A stretch of DNA of 64,000 nucleotides from Pararhizobium sp. A13 (GCF_040126305.1 NZ_CP149510.1:1251001-1315000), one strand, 5' to 3'; shown: positions 51,599-62,302, counted from the first letter of the stretch. Numbers and translations: made by a program. Notes: generated by a model not told the origin, from the sequence alone.

Positions 51599-54289
51599 TT
51601 ACAGCGTGCGGGTGATGTGCTCGACGCGGAAGCACTCGATCGTGTCGCCGGCGCGGATGTCTTCGTAGTTCTCGAAGGCCATGCCGCATTCCTGGCCCAT
51701 CGGCACTTCGGAGACCTCGTCCTTGAAGCGCTTGAGCGTCTTGAGCTTGCCTTCGTGGATGACGACGTTGTCGCGAACCAGGCGAACACCTGCGCCACGC
51801 TCGACCTTGCCTTCGATGACGCGGCAACCGGCGACCTTGCCGACCTTGGTTATGTTGAACACCTCCAGGATCTCGGCGTTGCCGAGGAAGGTCTCGCGGC
51901 GCTCCGGCGAAAGCAGGCCAGACATCGCCGCCTTCACGTCATCCACCAGATCGTAGATGATGTTGTAGTAGCGGATTTCGATACCGGCGCGTTCTGCCGC
52001 CGTGCGGGCCTGTGCATTGGCGCGGACGTTGAAGCCGATGATCGCGGCATTCGAGGCTTCCGCCAGCGAGATGTCGGATTCGGTGATGCCGCCGGCGCCC
52101 GAATGGACGATGCGCGCCCGAACCTCGTCAGTTCCCAGCTTGTCGAGGGCACCGGCAATGGCTTCGATCGAGCCCTGCACGTCGCCCTTGATGACCAGCG
52201 GGAACTCCTTGAGCCCCGTGTTCTGCATCGTCATCATCATCTGCTCGAGCGAGCCGCGCTGGCCGGATGCACGGGCAACCGCCTTGTCGCGGGCGAGGCG
52301 CTGACGATATTCGGAGATTTCGCGGGCACGGCTCTCGTTCTCGACGACGGCGAACTTGTCGCCCGCCTGTGGCGTGCCGGAGAGACCGAGAACTTCGACC
52401 GGAGTTGCCGGACCGGCGGACTTCACATGCTCGCCCTTGTCGTTGACAAGCGCTCGCACGCGGCCCCACTGGTCGCCGGCGACGATGATCTGGCCGGGGG
52501 TCAGCGTACCCTTCTGGACGAGAACGGTGGCAACCGAGCCCCGGCCGCGGTCGAGCTGTGCTTCCACAACAGTGCCTTCGGCGGTCCGGTTCGGATTGGC
52601 GCGAAGATCGAGGATTTCCGCCTGAAGCAGGATGGCTTCAAGCAGCTTGTCGAGGTTCTTGCGCGTCTTGGCCGAAACCTCGACGTCGAGAACCTCACCG
52701 CCCATGGATTCGACGAAGACTTCGTGCTGCAGCAGCTGCTGGCGCACCTTGTCCGGGTTTGCCTCGTGCTTGTCGATCTTGTTGATCGCCACGATGATCG
52801 GCACACCGGCCGCCTTGGCGTGGTTGATCGATTCGATCGTCTGCGGCATGACGCTGTCGTCGGCCGCAACCACCAGAACGGCAATGTCGGTTGCCTGCGC
52901 ACCGCGGGCACGCATCGCGGTGAACGCGGCGTGGCCGGGGGTGTCGATGAAGGTGATCTTGTTGCCGTTCTGCTCCACCTGATAGGCGCCGATATGCTGG
53001 GTGATGCCACCGGCTTCACCTGATACGACGTTCGCATGGCGGATGGCGTCGAGCAGCGAGGTCTTGCCGTGGTCGACGTGACCCATGATGGTGACGATCG
53101 GCGGACGCGGCAGCATTTCGCCATCGTCGGACGCATCGAAGATGCCTTCTTCTACGTCGGATTCCGAAACGCGCTTGACGGTATGGCCGAATTCGCTGGC
53201 GATGAGTTCGGCAAGGTCGGCGTCGATGACGTCACCCGGCTTCATCATCTGGCCTTCCTTCATCAGGTACTTGATCACGTCGACGGCCCGTTCGGACATA
53301 CGCTGCGACAGTTCCTGAATGGTGATGGTTTCCGGCAAAATCACTTCGCGCATCACCTTTTCGCGGGTTTCCTGCATCTGGCTGCGGCGGAACTTCTCCT
53401 GACGGCGGCGCATGGCAGCCATCGAGCGACCGCGCGGATTGCCTTCGTCGTCGAGAGCAGCCGTCAGCGTCAGTTTGCCCTTGCGGCGTTCTTCCTCCGT
53501 CTTCGGACGGGCAGGGGCCTTGGCAGGCTCAGGACGAACCACCTTGCCACGCACCGGTGCGGCGGCGCCGCGGTTCGGGCGGGCATCGTCGTCTTCGGCT
53601 TCCGGCTTGCGGGCGCGCAGGCCGACCGGCGGCGTAACCGCCGGCGTTGTCGCAGGCTTGACGGCCTGGGCGCGTGCCCGGTCTTCCGCCCTGCGGGCTT
53701 CGACGGCGGCAGCTTCCGCTTCAGCGGCCTTCGCCGCCTCGGCTGCGACCTTGTCGGCTTCGCGTTCGGCCGGCGTACGTGCAGCTTCTTCCGCGGCGCG
53801 GCGGGCTGCTTCTTCCTGCTGCTGCTTCAGAAGGGCGGCTTCCTCGGCCTGGCGGCGTGCCTCTTCGGCAGCACGACGCTTGGCGTCTTCCGCGTCGCGG
53901 AGTTGAGCTTCAGCCAGCGCACGGCGCCGTGCATCGATCTCGCCGGCGGAGAGCTGGTTGAGGACCACGCCGACGCGCGGACGGTTGTTGTCCGGCTGGC
54001 GATTGTCCTGACGCAGCTGCTGGCCCTGAGGGACAGGGCGCGACGGCTGCTGCACCGGAGCCGGGCGCTGCTCTGCGACCCGCGCCACGGGGGCAGGTGC
54101 TGTGATCGGGACAACCGGCTTTTCGTCTTCCGGCCGATGGGGTCGCCGCTTGCGCGTCTCGACCACGACCGCCTTCGTCCGGCCGCGACCCATGTCCTGC
54201 CGAACAGTTCCCTGACTGACCCCGGAGGGCTTCAGGGTCAGCGTCTTCTTGGCTCCGCCGAATGTCTTGTCGTCGTTGTTGTCGGTCAT
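51599..54289 (-). CDS. infB: Translation initiation factor IF-2
   Basis: An 896-residue IF-2. A long Ala/Glu/Arg-rich N-terminal region (helical, about residues 110-290) is typical of alphaproteobacteria. The IF2_N domain follows ([20 protein letters not shown]), then the GTPase domain with G1 GHVDHGKT near residue 400, G3 [16 protein letters not shown] and G4 [12 protein letters not shown], and domains II-IV ending HITRTL. IF-2 brings initiator tRNA to the ribosome. It is the last gene of the rimP-nusA-ylxR-infB operon in this window. Confidence 0.97.
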   Translation of the reverse strand: MTDNNDDKTFGGAKKTLTLKPSGVSQGTVRQDMGRGRTKAVVVETRKRRPHRPEDEKPVVPITAPAPVARVAEQRPAPVQQPSRPVPQGQQLRQDNRQPDNNRPRVGVVLNQLSAGEIDARRRALAEAQLRDAEDAKRRAAEEARRQAEEAALLKQQQEEAARRAAEEAARTPAEREADKVAAEAAKAAEAEAAAVEARRAEDRARAQAVKPATTPAVTPPVGLRARKPEAEDDDARPNRGAAAPVRGKVVRPEPAKAPARPKTEEERRKGKLTLTAALDDEGNPRGRSMAAMRRRQEKFRRSQMQETREKVMREVILPETITIQELSQRMSERAVDVIKYLMKEGQMMKPGDVIDADLAELIASEFGHTVKRVSESDVEEGIFDASDDGEMLPRPPIVTIMGHVDHGKTSLLDAIRHANVVSGEAGGITQHIGAYQVEQNGNKITFIDTPGHAAFTAMRARGAQATDIAVLVVAADDSVMPQTIESINHAKAAGVPIIVAINKIDKHEANPDKVRQQLLQHEVFVESMGGEVLDVEVSAKTRKNLDKLLEAILLQAEILDLRANPNRTAEGTVVEAQLDRGRGSVATVLVQKGTLTPGQIIVAGDQWGRVRALVNDKGEHVKSAGPATPVEVLGLSGTPQAGDKFAVVENESRAREISEYRQRLARDKAVARASGQRGSLEQMMMTMQNTGLKEFPLVIKGDVQGSIEAIAGALDKLGTDEVRARIVHSGAGGITESDISLAEASNAAIIGFNVRANAQARTAAERAGIEIRYYNIIYDLVDDVKAAMSGLLSPERRETFLGNAEILEVFNITKVGKVAGCRVIEGKVERGAGVRLVRDNVVIHEGKLKTLKRFKDEVSEVPMGQECGMAFENYEDIRAGDTIECFRVEHITRTL

Positions 54290-54394
54290 TCCGTTCCGTT
54301 TCCTAAGATCAGGGCCGGATGCGTATCACCAGACCCCGTCGTTCGATTTCATATCTACAATCGCAGTTTGGCCGGCCTTCGCCGGTGACCCGCG

Positions 54395-55081
54395 TCATTG
54401 TGTCGGCAAGCCAGTGTCGGCGCCGACGGCTCGGACCGGGACGGTTCCCCGGTACCTTTCGAGCATGTTTGCGCGCTTCACTACACCCTCACCCGCCTGC
54501 CCTGCAAGCGCGCAAGCATGGATAAAAGCATTCTGGCCCAAAAGCCCTCCCATTTCCGCCTCGGTGAAGAAGCGGAAGGAGGGTATTTCCTGTCCGTCAT
54601 CGGCGACAAAGCTCATCGCCTTGCGCGCCTGGTCGATCTTGCGCACGCCGTCGGCGGCCGCATCGACCGCGTGGAATGTGGCGAGCGCCGCCATGCCGCG
54701 CACCGCCTGCTCCACCTTCGAGGCGCCGCTGATAAACTGGCCCGCCTTGCGCGCCATGTTCATCATGCCGGCCAGCTGCATCGACAACAGCCGGTCCACC
54801 TCGTCGGCGAGCTCCGGCCCGGCCGTCACATCGGCCTTCTTCAGGCCGCGGGCAAACAGCTTCCTGGCGATTGCCTTTTCAAGCACGGCCCGTTCGGCGC
54901 TGACCCAGCAGCCGCGGCCCGGCAGCTGTTTCTTCAGGTCGGGCACTACTCGGCCATCGGGGCCAGCGACAAAGCGGATCAGCGTTTCCGGCGTTCCGCT
55001 CTGCCGTGTCACGATGCACATGCGGCCGTTCACTGCTTCACCTTCGATGTCCCCGGCGAGGTCCTTGTCTTCAAGCAGCAT
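54395..55081 (-). CDS. YlxR/DUF448 RNA-binding protein with L7Ae-like C-terminus
   Basis: A 228-residue two-domain protein. The N-terminal YlxR domain has GRMCIVTRQSGTPETLIRFV and the PGRGCWVS motif. The C-terminal part (AGMMNMARKAGQFISGASKV, IHACALAGQAGEGVVKRANM) is an L7Ae/L30e-like RNA-binding region. The fused form is usual in alphaproteobacteria. It lies between nusA and infB with short gaps on both sides, the classic place of ylxR. Confidence 0.9.
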   Translation of the reverse strand: MLLEDKDLAGDIEGEAVNGRMCIVTRQSGTPETLIRFVAGPDGRVVPDLKKQLPGRGCWVSAERAVLEKAIARKLFARGLKKADVTAGPELADEVDRLLSMQLAGMMNMARKAGQFISGASKVEQAVRGMAALATFHAVDAAADGVRKIDQARKAMSFVADDGQEIPSFRFFTEAEMGGLLGQNAFIHACALAGQAGEGVVKRANMLERYRGTVPVRAVGADTGLPTQ

Positions 55082-55113
55082 CAGCGGCCCGGATCACGAT
55101 CAGCGACGCCCGG

Positions 55114-56721
55114 TCAGGCGTCCTGTTCCGCGCCTTCCACGACTTCGAGCGCTTCTTCTTCGCGTGCCAGGTCCTCTTCGGTGATCCAGCCGGCAGCGAG
55201 ACGCGCCTGCAGGACCATACGCTCGGCTTCGATACGCGAGACTTCAAGCTTGGAGAACAGGCCCTCGAACTTCTTCGTCTCGCCGTCCTTGCGCTCGGAC
55301 CAGCCGACGAGGTCGTCGGCGGCGCAGCCTGCAAAGTCTTCCATCGTCTTGATGCCGTCTTCGCCGAGCGCCACCAGCATCTGGCCGGTCATGCCGTCGA
55401 TCGAGCGCAGTTCGTCGGAAACGCCGAGTTCCTTGCGCTTGGCGTCCATTTCCGCTTCCAGGCGCTCGAGATATTCGCGGGCGCGGGTCTGCAGTTCGTT
55501 TGCGGTGTCCTCATCGAAACCGTCGATCGAGGCGATTTCGTCGAGCTCCACATAGGCCAGTTCCTCGACGGCGGCGAAGCCTTCCGAAGCCAGAACCTGG
55601 CCGACCATTTCGTCGACGTCGAGCGCTTCCATGAACAGGTTGGTCCGCTCGTTGAATTCCTTCTGACGGCGCTCGGATTCTTCCGCTTCCGTCATGATGT
55701 CGATGTCCCAGCCGGTCAGCTGCGACGCGAGGCGAACGTTCTGGCCGCGGCGGCCGATGGCGAGCGACAGCTGTTCGTCCGGAACCACGACTTCGATGCG
55801 CTCTGCGTCCTCGTCAAGAACGACCTTGGCCACTTCGGCCGGCTGCAGCGCGTTGACGATGAACGACGCCGGATCCTGGCTCCACGGAATGATGTCGATC
55901 TTTTCGCCCTGCAATTCGGCGACGACGGCCTGGACGCGCGAACCGCGCATACCGACGCATGCGCCGACCGGATCGATCGAACTATCGTTCGAGATCACGG
56001 CGATCTTGGCGCGCGAGCCGGGGTCACGGGCAACCGAGCGGATCTGGATGATGCCGTCGTAGATTTCCGGAACTTCCATGGTGAACAGCTTCACCATGAA
56101 CTGCGGATGCGTACGCGACAGGAAGATCTGCGGGCCGCGCTGTTCGCGACGGACATCATATACGTAAGAGCGGACGCGATCGCCATAGCGCATGTTCTCG
56201 CGCGGGATCATTTCGTCACGGCGGATGATGCCTTCGCCACGGCCGAGGTCGACGATGACGTTGCCATATTCGACGCGCTTGACCGTGCCGTTGACGATTT
56301 CGCCGATGCGATCCTTGAATTCGTCGAACTGGCGGTCACGCTCGGCTTCGCGCACCTTCTGGACGATGACCTGCTTGGCGGACTGGGCGGCGATACGGCC
56401 GAAATCCATCGGCGGCAGCGGATCGGCGATGAAGTCGCCGAGCTTGGCGTCCGGGTTGCGGTCACGCGCCAGTTCGAGCGGGATCTGCGTGGAATAGTCC
56501 TCCGCAGCCTCGACCACTTCGAGCAGGCGCTGAAGGCGGATTTCACCGGTCTTGGAATTGATGTCGGCGCGGATGTTGCTCTCCGAACCATAGCGCGAGC
56601 GTGCCGCCTTCTGGATCGCGTCGGCCATGGCGGCCAGAACGATTTCGCGGTCGATCACCTTTTCGCGCGCGACGGCATCCGCGATCTGCAGAAGTTCGAG
56701 CCGGTTAGCACTCACTGCCAT
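55114..56721 (-). CDS. nusA: Transcription termination/antitermination factor NusA
   Basis: A 535-residue NusA. The N-terminal RNA-polymerase-binding domain is followed by S1 ([20 protein letters not shown]), KH1 ([20 protein letters not shown]), KH2 ([20 protein letters not shown]) and an acidic C-terminus with helix-hairpin-helix repeats. ATG 56721 (MAVSANRLE) is chosen because GGAG lies 8 bases upstream; ATG 56754 precedes this site. Confidence 0.97.
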   Translation of the reverse strand: MAVSANRLELLQIADAVAREKVIDREIVLAAMADAIQKAARSRYGSESNIRADINSKTGEIRLQRLLEVVEAAEDYSTQIPLELARDRNPDAKLGDFIADPLPPMDFGRIAAQSAKQVIVQKVREAERDRQFDEFKDRIGEIVNGTVKRVEYGNVIVDLGRGEGIIRRDEMIPRENMRYGDRVRSYVYDVRREQRGPQIFLSRTHPQFMVKLFTMEVPEIYDGIIQIRSVARDPGSRAKIAVISNDSSIDPVGACVGMRGSRVQAVVAELQGEKIDIIPWSQDPASFIVNALQPAEVAKVVLDEDAERIEVVVPDEQLSLAIGRRGQNVRLASQLTGWDIDIMTEAEESERRQKEFNERTNLFMEALDVDEMVGQVLASEGFAAVEELAYVELDEIASIDGFDEDTANELQTRAREYLERLEAEMDAKRKELGVSDELRSIDGMTGQMLVALGEDGIKTMEDFAGCAADDLVGWSERKDGETKKFEGLFSKLEVSRIEAERMVLQARLAAGWITEEDLAREEEALEVVEGAEQDA

Positions 56722-56778
56722 TTTCAAGTCTCCGTCTGATTGCCGGGGCTTCATCCTGAAGCGGCCCGCGCCATAAAC

Positions 56779-57411
56779 TCATTCGATCGGCGAATCTTCG
56801 TCTTCGAAGTTTTCGTTCGCCGCCATCCCATGTGCAGCTTGGGCCGCCTTGGCCTTCTTGTCCGCCGCCAGCGCATCGCGGATCAGGTCGTCCGTCAGGA
56901 TCAGCCGGCCTTCTGCCAGCGCCGTGAACGGGATGGTAACCCGCGGCTCTTCGCCATAGGCCGGCTGGTCGCGCTCGATGGTGAAACCCTCATCATCGGC
57001 CGCAACGATCTTGCCCCGAAAACGCTTGCGATTGTCGACCAGGATCGAGGTCTCGCACTTGATCAGATGGCCGGCCCAGCGGCTGAAATCCGACTTGCGC
57101 ACCATCGGCCGGTCGATGCCGGGCGACGACACTTCCAGATGATACGCCTTGTCGACCGGATCTTCCACATCGAGAACCGGAGAAATCGCCGTCGAGATGG
57201 CTTCGCAATCCTGGACCGTCATCGTGCCGTCGGTCCGCTCGGCCATGATCTGCAGCGTCGCGCCGTTCTGCGAGGTCAGGCGAACCCGCACCAGCTGGTA
57301 TCCCATCGGAACGAGCACTGGCTCAATGATGTCGGCGATGCGGCGGTCGATTCCGGTTTCGGTGATCAGCCGCGGTTCCTGCGTGTTTTCTGTCGCTGTC
57401 GTGTCGGACAA
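56779..57411 (-). CDS. rimP: Ribosome maturation factor RimP
   Basis: A 210-residue RimP with [40 protein letters not shown] and [20 protein letters not shown]. It helps 30S assembly. TTG 57411 is chosen because GGGAGAG lies just upstream and the protein then has family length; an ATG at 57477 would add 22 residues and run through a terminator hairpin. A C-terminal charged tail follows the domain. Confidence 0.92.
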   Translation of the reverse strand: MSDTTATENTQEPRLITETGIDRRIADIIEPVLVPMGYQLVRVRLTSQNGATLQIMAERTDGTMTVQDCEAISTAISPVLDVEDPVDKAYHLEVSSPGIDRPMVRKSDFSRWAGHLIKCETSILVDNRKRFRGKIVAADDEGFTIERDQPAYGEEPRVTIPFTALAEGRLILTDDLIRDALAADKKAKAAQAAHGMAANENFEDEDSPIE

Positions 57412-57438
57412 ACGATGCTCTCCCAAACCATCGGCTAA

Positions 57439-57471
57439 TAAAAAAGAGCGGGTCCTGACGGGCCCACTCTT
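57439..57471 (-). terminator. Terminator-like hairpin in the rimP leader
   Basis: On the minus strand GAGTGGGCC and GGACCCGCTC pair (one bulge) around a short loop and are followed by a run of six T. It ends about 28 bases upstream of the rimP start. Nothing transcribed leftward lies upstream within reach, so it may act as an attenuator of the rimP-nusA-infB operon. Confidence 0.6.
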
Positions 57472-57679
57472 CATCAACCGATCAAGAATTTGAGCGTCAT
57501 ATACGCTCGATCATCCGCAAATGCAAGATATGCCGAGCCTACGCCGGCAAAACCGCTGTAGCAAAGCTCAAGTGGCAAAATCCTGCCGGCGGTTGTGCTT
57601 TTGCTTGCCCGGCAAATGTTCTGGCTTAGATTGGGCGTCACAAAGACTCCAGAACAAGACTAGGGTGGGGGGACAGCGC

Positions 57680-59308
57680 TTGCCGCATCGACTATCGCCA
57701 TTGGCGCCGTTCAGGCACGACACTTTCCGCGTCATCTGGGTGGCGAGCCTCGCTTCCAATTTCGGTGGCCTCGTCCAGGCCGTCGGCGCCGCCTGGATGA
57801 TGACGTCGATCTCGGATTCGGTGAACATGGTGGCGCTGGTGCAGGCCTCGACCTCGCTGCCGATCATGCTGTTTTCGCTCGTCTCCGGCGCGCTTGCCGA
57901 CAATTTCGACCGGCGCCGGATCATGCTGATCGCCCAGTGTTTCATGCTGGCCGTCTCGGCGCTTCTGACGGTCTGCACCTATTTCGGCCTTGTCACACCG
58001 TGGCTGCTCCTGCTCTTCACGTTCCTGATCGGCTGCGGCACGGCGCTCAACAATCCGTCCTGGCAGGCTTCCGTCGGCGATATGGTGCCGCGCGACGTGC
58101 TGCCGGCCGCCGTGGCCCTCAACAGCATGGGCTTCAACATCACCCGCTCCGTCGGCCCCGCGATCGGCGGCGCCATCGTCGCGGCGGCCGGCGCGGCCGC
58201 GGCCTTCGCTGCCAATACGCTGAGCTATTTCGCGCTTCTCTTCGCGCTCATCCGCTGGCGCCGCGAAGTGACGCTGTCGACGCTGCCGCGCGAATCGATG
58301 GGCCGGGCGATTTCCGCCGGCTTGCGCTATGTCGCCATGTCCCCCAATATCGGCAAGGTGCTGTTCCGCGGCTTCGTCTTCGGCCTCTCCGCCAGCGCCA
58401 TCCTTGCGCTGCTGCCGCTGGTCGCCCGCGATCTCGTTGCCGGCGGGCCGCTCACCTACGGCATCATGCTCGGCGCCTTCGGCCTCGGCGCAATCGGCGG
58501 GGCGCTGCTCAGCGCCCGGCTGCGGGAGCATCTGTCGAGCGAGTGGATCGTGCGCATCGCGTTTGCCGGTTTCGCCGTCAGCGCTCTCATCACCGCGTCC
58601 AGCTCCTATGGCTGGCTGACAAGCCTTGCGCTTCTCCTCTCGGGCGCCGGCTGGGTGCTGGCCTTGTCGTTGTTCAACACGACGGTACAGCTCTCGACCC
58701 CGCGTTGGGTCGTCGGCCGGGCCTTGTCGCTTTATCAGACCACCACCTTCGGCGGGATTGCGGCGGGCAGCTGGATGTGGGGTCAGGCGGCCGAGACCTA
58801 TGGCCCGGCCAACGCGCTGATCGCTTCGGCGCTGCTGATGGTCGTCGGCGCTGCCATCGGCCTCAGATTGCCGCTGCCGGAATTCCAGTCGCTCAATCTC
58901 GATCCGCTCAACCGCTTCTCCGAGCCGCTCTTGAAACTCGATCTCAAGCCGCGCAGCGGCCCGATCGTGGTGATGATCGACTACGACATCGCCGACGACG
59001 ACGTGCCGGACTTCCTGACCGCCATGGCCGAACGCCGCCGCATCCGCATCCGCGATGGCGCCGGGCAATGGGGCCTGATGCGCGATCTGGAAAACCCGAC
59101 AGTGTGGACCGAGACCTATCACGTCCCGACCTGGGTGGAGTATGTCCGCCACAACCAGCGCCGGACGCAGGCCGACGCAGAGATCGGCGACCGGCTCTTG
59201 GAACTGCATCGCGGCGAGACCCCGCCGCGCGTACACCGGATGATCGAACGCCAGACCATTCTTCCCTATGACTACGAGCGCTACAAGCAGCAGATGGACA
59301 TGCATTGA
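57680..59308 (+). CDS. MFS_3-family exporter with C-terminal cytoplasmic domain
   Basis: A 542-residue protein. The N-terminal 400 residues form a 12-helix MFS unit (FRVIWVASLASNFGGLVQAV, SGALADNFDRRRIMLIAQ as motif A). The last 130 residues (VVMIDYDIADDDVPDFLTAM ... WVEYVRHNQRRTQADAEIGD) are the soluble tail of the transmembrane secretion effector group, sometimes linked to siderophore export. TTG 57680 is chosen because GGTGGGGGGA precedes it; the open frame upstream to 57521 is not protein-like. Confidence 0.85.
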   Translation: MPHRLSPLAPFRHDTFRVIWVASLASNFGGLVQAVGAAWMMTSISDSVNMVALVQASTSLPIMLFSLVSGALADNFDRRRIMLIAQCFMLAVSALLTVCTYFGLVTPWLLLLFTFLIGCGTALNNPSWQASVGDMVPRDVLPAAVALNSMGFNITRSVGPAIGGAIVAAAGAAAAFAANTLSYFALLFALIRWRREVTLSTLPRESMGRAISAGLRYVAMSPNIGKVLFRGFVFGLSASAILALLPLVARDLVAGGPLTYGIMLGAFGLGAIGGALLSARLREHLSSEWIVRIAFAGFAVSALITASSSYGWLTSLALLLSGAGWVLALSLFNTTVQLSTPRWVVGRALSLYQTTTFGGIAAGSWMWGQAAETYGPANALIASALLMVVGAAIGLRLPLPEFQSLNLDPLNRFSEPLLKLDLKPRSGPIVVMIDYDIADDDVPDFLTAMAERRRIRIRDGAGQWGLMRDLENPTVWTETYHVPTWVEYVRHNQRRTQADAEIGDRLLELHRGETPPRVHRMIERQTILPYDYERYKQQMDMH

Positions 59309-59394
59309 CGCATGCTGCCGCCGCTTCGGCCTAATGCGTGTCGCCCAAAAGTGTGACGCGGTTTTGGGACAACGACATGCATGGAAACAAGGCC

Positions 59395-59441
59395 TAACGC
59401 GCGTCGCGTCGCACGTATTCGTTTTGACGCGACGCGCGTTA
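59395..59441. terminator. Perfect 16-bp hairpin between convergent genes
   Basis: TAACGCGCGTCGCGTC (59395-59410) and GACGCGACGCGCGTTA (59426-59441) are perfect complements around a 15-base loop. The right arm includes the stop codon of the lytic transglycosylase gene. It lies between two convergent genes and probably ends transcription from both sides. The flank (TAATGCGTGTCGCCCAAAAG) looks like a dispersed rhizobial repeat. Confidence 0.75.
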
Positions 59442-60710
59442 GCGTAGCTTGGCCTTCAGCCCCGCATCCGGAAAGCACGTCGGTGCCAGGCCATTTTTCG
59501 CCTGCCAGTCGCCCAGAGAGCGGCGGGTCTTGTAGCCGGCGAGACCGTCGGCCTTGCCGATATCATAGCCCTGCGCCTGCAGGTTCTTCTGCATCTTCAA
59601 GACGTCCGAGCGCAGCATCTTGCCGACGTCGCCGAACAGGCCCTTGAAGGCGCCGCCGCCCGATGAAATCCGGTCGGCGAGATTGCCGATGAACAGGGCG
59701 TAGAGGTCGGAGTTGTTGTATTCCTTGATCACATAGAAATTCGGCGTGACGATGAATTCCGGCCCGTGGCGGCCGGCCGGCACCAGCATCATGCCGCTGG
59801 CCTTGGCTTCATCCGACGGAAAGGCCTTGCCGGACACACGTTCGATGCCGGCCGAGGCCCATTGCGAGATCGGCTTGGCAAGGTCCGGCCCCTCCTGGGC
59901 GCAGGAGACCTTGGTGGGAATGCTGACCTCGAAGCCCCAGTCGCGGCCGCGCTGCCAGCCCTTTTCAGCCATGTAGTGGGCGATCGAGCCGAGCACGTCC
60001 GGCACCGAATTCCAGATGTCGCGGCGACCGTCGCCGTCGAAATCGACGGCATATTTCAAAAAGCTGGTCGGCAGGAACTGCGGCTGGCCCATGGCGCCCG
60101 CCCAGGAGCCCTTCATCTCCGCCTCGCGCACGTCGCCGCTGTCGAGAATATGCAGGGCGGCGATCAGTTCGCGGCGGAAGAGATCGCCGCGCGTCGACAT
60201 GAAGGCCTTGGTCGCCAGCACGTCCATGATCGGATGCGGGATCTTCGCACGGCCGAAACCGGATTCGCGGCCCCAGATGGCGAGCACGACCGGACCCGGC
60301 ACGCCATAGGTCTTCTCGATCCGCTTGAGCGTTGCGGCATGGGTCTCGGCAAGGCTGCGGCCGGTTGCGGCCAGCCCCTGCAGGCGCTGTTCGGAGAAAT
60401 AGGCGCTGGGTGCCGAGAATTCCGCCTGGCTCTGCTTCTGCTCGCTCGGCGGCTTGGTGCCCGGCGGCACGAGATCCGGCAGGTCCCAGTTGAGCGTCAC
60501 GCCGGCAAAGGCGGCGTTGAAGGATTTTTCCGAAATGCCGGCCTTCTGCGCTTCCGGCCAGAGGTCGGTCTGCAGCCACTGGCGGAACTGCGCTTCGGTC
60601 TCGGCTTTCGAGGCGGCGAGGGCGGGGAGCGGCATCAGCGATACAATTGTCGCGATCATCACCGCCAGAGTATGCCGCGCCTTACCCCCCTCTGTCGGCT
60701 TTGCCGACAT
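59439..60710 (-). CDS. Lytic murein transglycosylase, MltB type, with peptidoglycan-binding domain
   Basis: A 423-residue exported enzyme. The signal region (TLAVMIATIVSLMPLPALAA) precedes the SLT_2 domain: FRQWLQTDLWPEAQKAGIS, the catalytic Glu in AIWGRESGFGRAKI, GAMGQPQFLPTSFLKYAVDF and DIWNSVPDVLGSIAHYMAEK. The last 65 residues form a PG_binding_1 domain (LQAQGYDIGKADGLAGYKTR). ATG 60710 is used because it supplies a complete signal peptide and GAGGGG precedes it, but this ATG lies inside a dispersed repeat, so the start is uncertain. Confidence 0.88.
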   Translation of the reverse strand: MSAKPTEGGKARHTLAVMIATIVSLMPLPALAASKAETEAQFRQWLQTDLWPEAQKAGISEKSFNAAFAGVTLNWDLPDLVPPGTKPPSEQKQSQAEFSAPSAYFSEQRLQGLAATGRSLAETHAATLKRIEKTYGVPGPVVLAIWGRESGFGRAKIPHPIMDVLATKAFMSTRGDLFRRELIAALHILDSGDVREAEMKGSWAGAMGQPQFLPTSFLKYAVDFDGDGRRDIWNSVPDVLGSIAHYMAEKGWQRGRDWGFEVSIPTKVSCAQEGPDLAKPISQWASAGIERVSGKAFPSDEAKASGMMLVPAGRHGPEFIVTPNFYVIKEYNNSDLYALFIGNLADRISSGGGAFKGLFGDVGKMLRSDVLKMQKNLQAQGYDIGKADGLAGYKTRRSLGDWQAKNGLAPTCFPDAGLKAKLR

Positions 60711-60960
60711 GTCCCCCTCAAGGGGGGAGATTGTTCTTTTCCCTTGCCGGCTTCTCAGCGAGGGCGGGGTCTTTAGTATTTCCAACATGGTATTCAGTAG
60801 CGGTGTGCGACGCGGCGCATCCCCACACTCCCTCATCCTCGCCCCTGTGGCGGGGATCCAGCCGCGCCATGTCCATGGCGCAAGGGACTCTTGCGCACCG
60901 CAGACGCGGTGCTGCTGGACTACCGGCACAAGGCCGGTAATGAGGGCGAAAGGGGAATTC
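60684..60960. repeat. Two rhizobial dispersed intergenic repeats
   Basis: The first unit (60684-60735) has TGTCGGC (60693-60699) / GCCGACA (60703-60709) flanked by C- and G-runs (CCCCCCTC ... AAGGGGGGAG). The second (about 60820-60945) contains CCCTCATCC, GGATCCAGCCGCG, and CCGGCACAAGGCCGG, forms often seen between rhizobial genes. They fill the gap between recR and the transglycosylase gene. Confidence 0.6.
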
Positions 60961-60961
60961 G

Positions 60962-61567
60962 TCAAATCACCGTCCTCGCCCGCAATGCCGCCGTCAGCGT
61001 GCCTTCGTCCAGGTAATCCAGCTCGCCGCCGACGGGCACGCCGTGGGCCAGCCGCGTGATCTTGACGCCGAGGCCGTCGAGCTGGTCGGTGATGTAATGC
61101 GCCGTCGTCTGGCCCTCGACGGTGGCATTCACCGCGATGATCAGTTCACGTACGCCGCCCTTCGAGACGCGCTCGATCAGACCCTTGATGTTGAGGTCGT
61201 CGGGTCCGACGCCGTCGAGCGGCGAGAGCGTGCCGCCGAGCACGTGATAGGCGGTGTTCATCGCGCCTGCCCGCTCCAGCGCCCAGAGGTCGGAGACGTC
61301 CTCGACGACGATGATCACGGAATTGTCGCGCCGGTCGTCGGTGCAGACGCTGCAGGGATCGCTGGTATCGACATTGCCGCAGCACGAGCAGATCCGGACC
61401 TTGGCGTAGGCGTCGCCCATCGCGTCGGCGAGCGGGCCGAGCAGCTGGTCCTTCTTCTTGACGAGATGAAGTGCTGCGCGCCGGGCCGAGCGCGGCCCGA
61501 GCCCGGGCACCTTCGCCAAAAGCTGAATGAGTTTTTCGATTTCGGGGCCGGTGACTCGCTTTGCCAT
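60962..61567 (-). CDS. recR: Recombination mediator RecR
   Basis: A 201-residue RecR. It starts with the helix-hairpin-helix [20 protein letters not shown], then the zinc finger [16 protein letters not shown], the Toprim motif [18 protein letters not shown] and [14 protein letters not shown], and ends with the C-terminal Walker-B-like segment. It loads RecA during gap repair with RecF/RecO. It belongs to the dnaX-ybaB-recR cluster. Confidence 0.96.
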   Translation of the reverse strand: MAKRVTGPEIEKLIQLLAKVPGLGPRSARRAALHLVKKKDQLLGPLADAMGDAYAKVRICSCCGNVDTSDPCSVCTDDRRDNSVIIVVEDVSDLWALERAGAMNTAYHVLGGTLSPLDGVGPDDLNIKGLIERVSKGGVRELIIAVNATVEGQTTAHYITDQLDGLGVKITRLAHGVPVGGELDYLDEGTLTAALRARTVI

Positions 61568-61626
61568 GCGGCGGTTCTACTCCATATCTCGGGGGAACGG
61601 AATCGCTTAAAACGAGAGTATCGCCC

Positions 61627-62241
61627 ATGAAAATCCTGGCCGTCTGCACCGGCAGCGCCGAAATCCTGCGCGGAAAATCCTACCGGACCGGCATCTTCAA
61701 ACATCCGGTCGAGGCGGCCGTGTTGATCGACCGCGAAGGCCTGATCGGCGACAGGATCTGCAACCGCAAACACCATGGCGGTGTCGATCAGGCGGTCTAT
61801 GCCCTCGGCTCGATCGACCTCGACTGGTGGTCGAAGGAACTCGGGCGCAATCTGGAACCCGGCATTTTCGGCGAAAATCTGGTGATCGAAGGCGCCGACA
61901 GCCGCAGGATTTCCGTCGGCGACCGGTTCATGACCGATACGATCGAGCTCGAAGTCACCTCCGCCCGCATTCCCTGCGCCACGCTTGCCGCGCGGATGGA
62001 AGACCCCGCTTTCGCAAAGCGCTTCGCCAAGGCGGGACGGCCGGGTTTCTACTGCCGCGTGCTCAAGGATGGAGTGGTTCAGGCCGGCGATGCCGTCACC
62101 TATCACGCCTATTCGGGGCCGCCGGTCCTGATGCCGGAAATGCTTGAAACTTTCGCCAGGAATCTCTCCGACAAGGATCGCGACCGCTATCTCGCAGCGC
62201 CGATCCACTACAAGCTTCGTGCCAAGCTCACCAGCGCCTGA
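61627..62241 (+). CDS. MOSC-domain protein
   Basis: A 204-residue protein of the YiiM-like MOSC family: REGLIGDRICNRKHHGGVDQ, GIFGENLVIEGADSRRISVG and the conserved Cys region SARIPCATLAARM. MOSC proteins carry sulfur or bind molybdenum cofactor. It is oriented against its neighbours and interrupts the usual ybaB-recR linkage. Confidence 0.88.
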   Translation: MKILAVCTGSAEILRGKSYRTGIFKHPVEAAVLIDREGLIGDRICNRKHHGGVDQAVYALGSIDLDWWSKELGRNLEPGIFGENLVIEGADSRRISVGDRFMTDTIELEVTSARIPCATLAARMEDPAFAKRFAKAGRPGFYCRVLKDGVVQAGDAVTYHAYSGPPVLMPEMLETFARNLSDKDRDRYLAAPIHYKLRAKLTSA

Positions 62242-62302
62242 GCGTCTGCCGTCCTGCCATCGGCTTTTGCCTGGCCGTCACTCGTCTGTGTCGCTTCGCG
62301 GC

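Noticed and set aside
51617..54388. Long + strand frames across infB
   Set aside because: They mirror the IF-2 gene, which has all GTPase motifs, and they have no recognisable protein features.
57692..59305. A 537-codon minus-strand frame over the MFS_3 exporter
   Set aside because: The + strand encodes a complete 12-helix transporter; the antisense product is Arg/Glu/Gly/His-rich low-complexity sequence.
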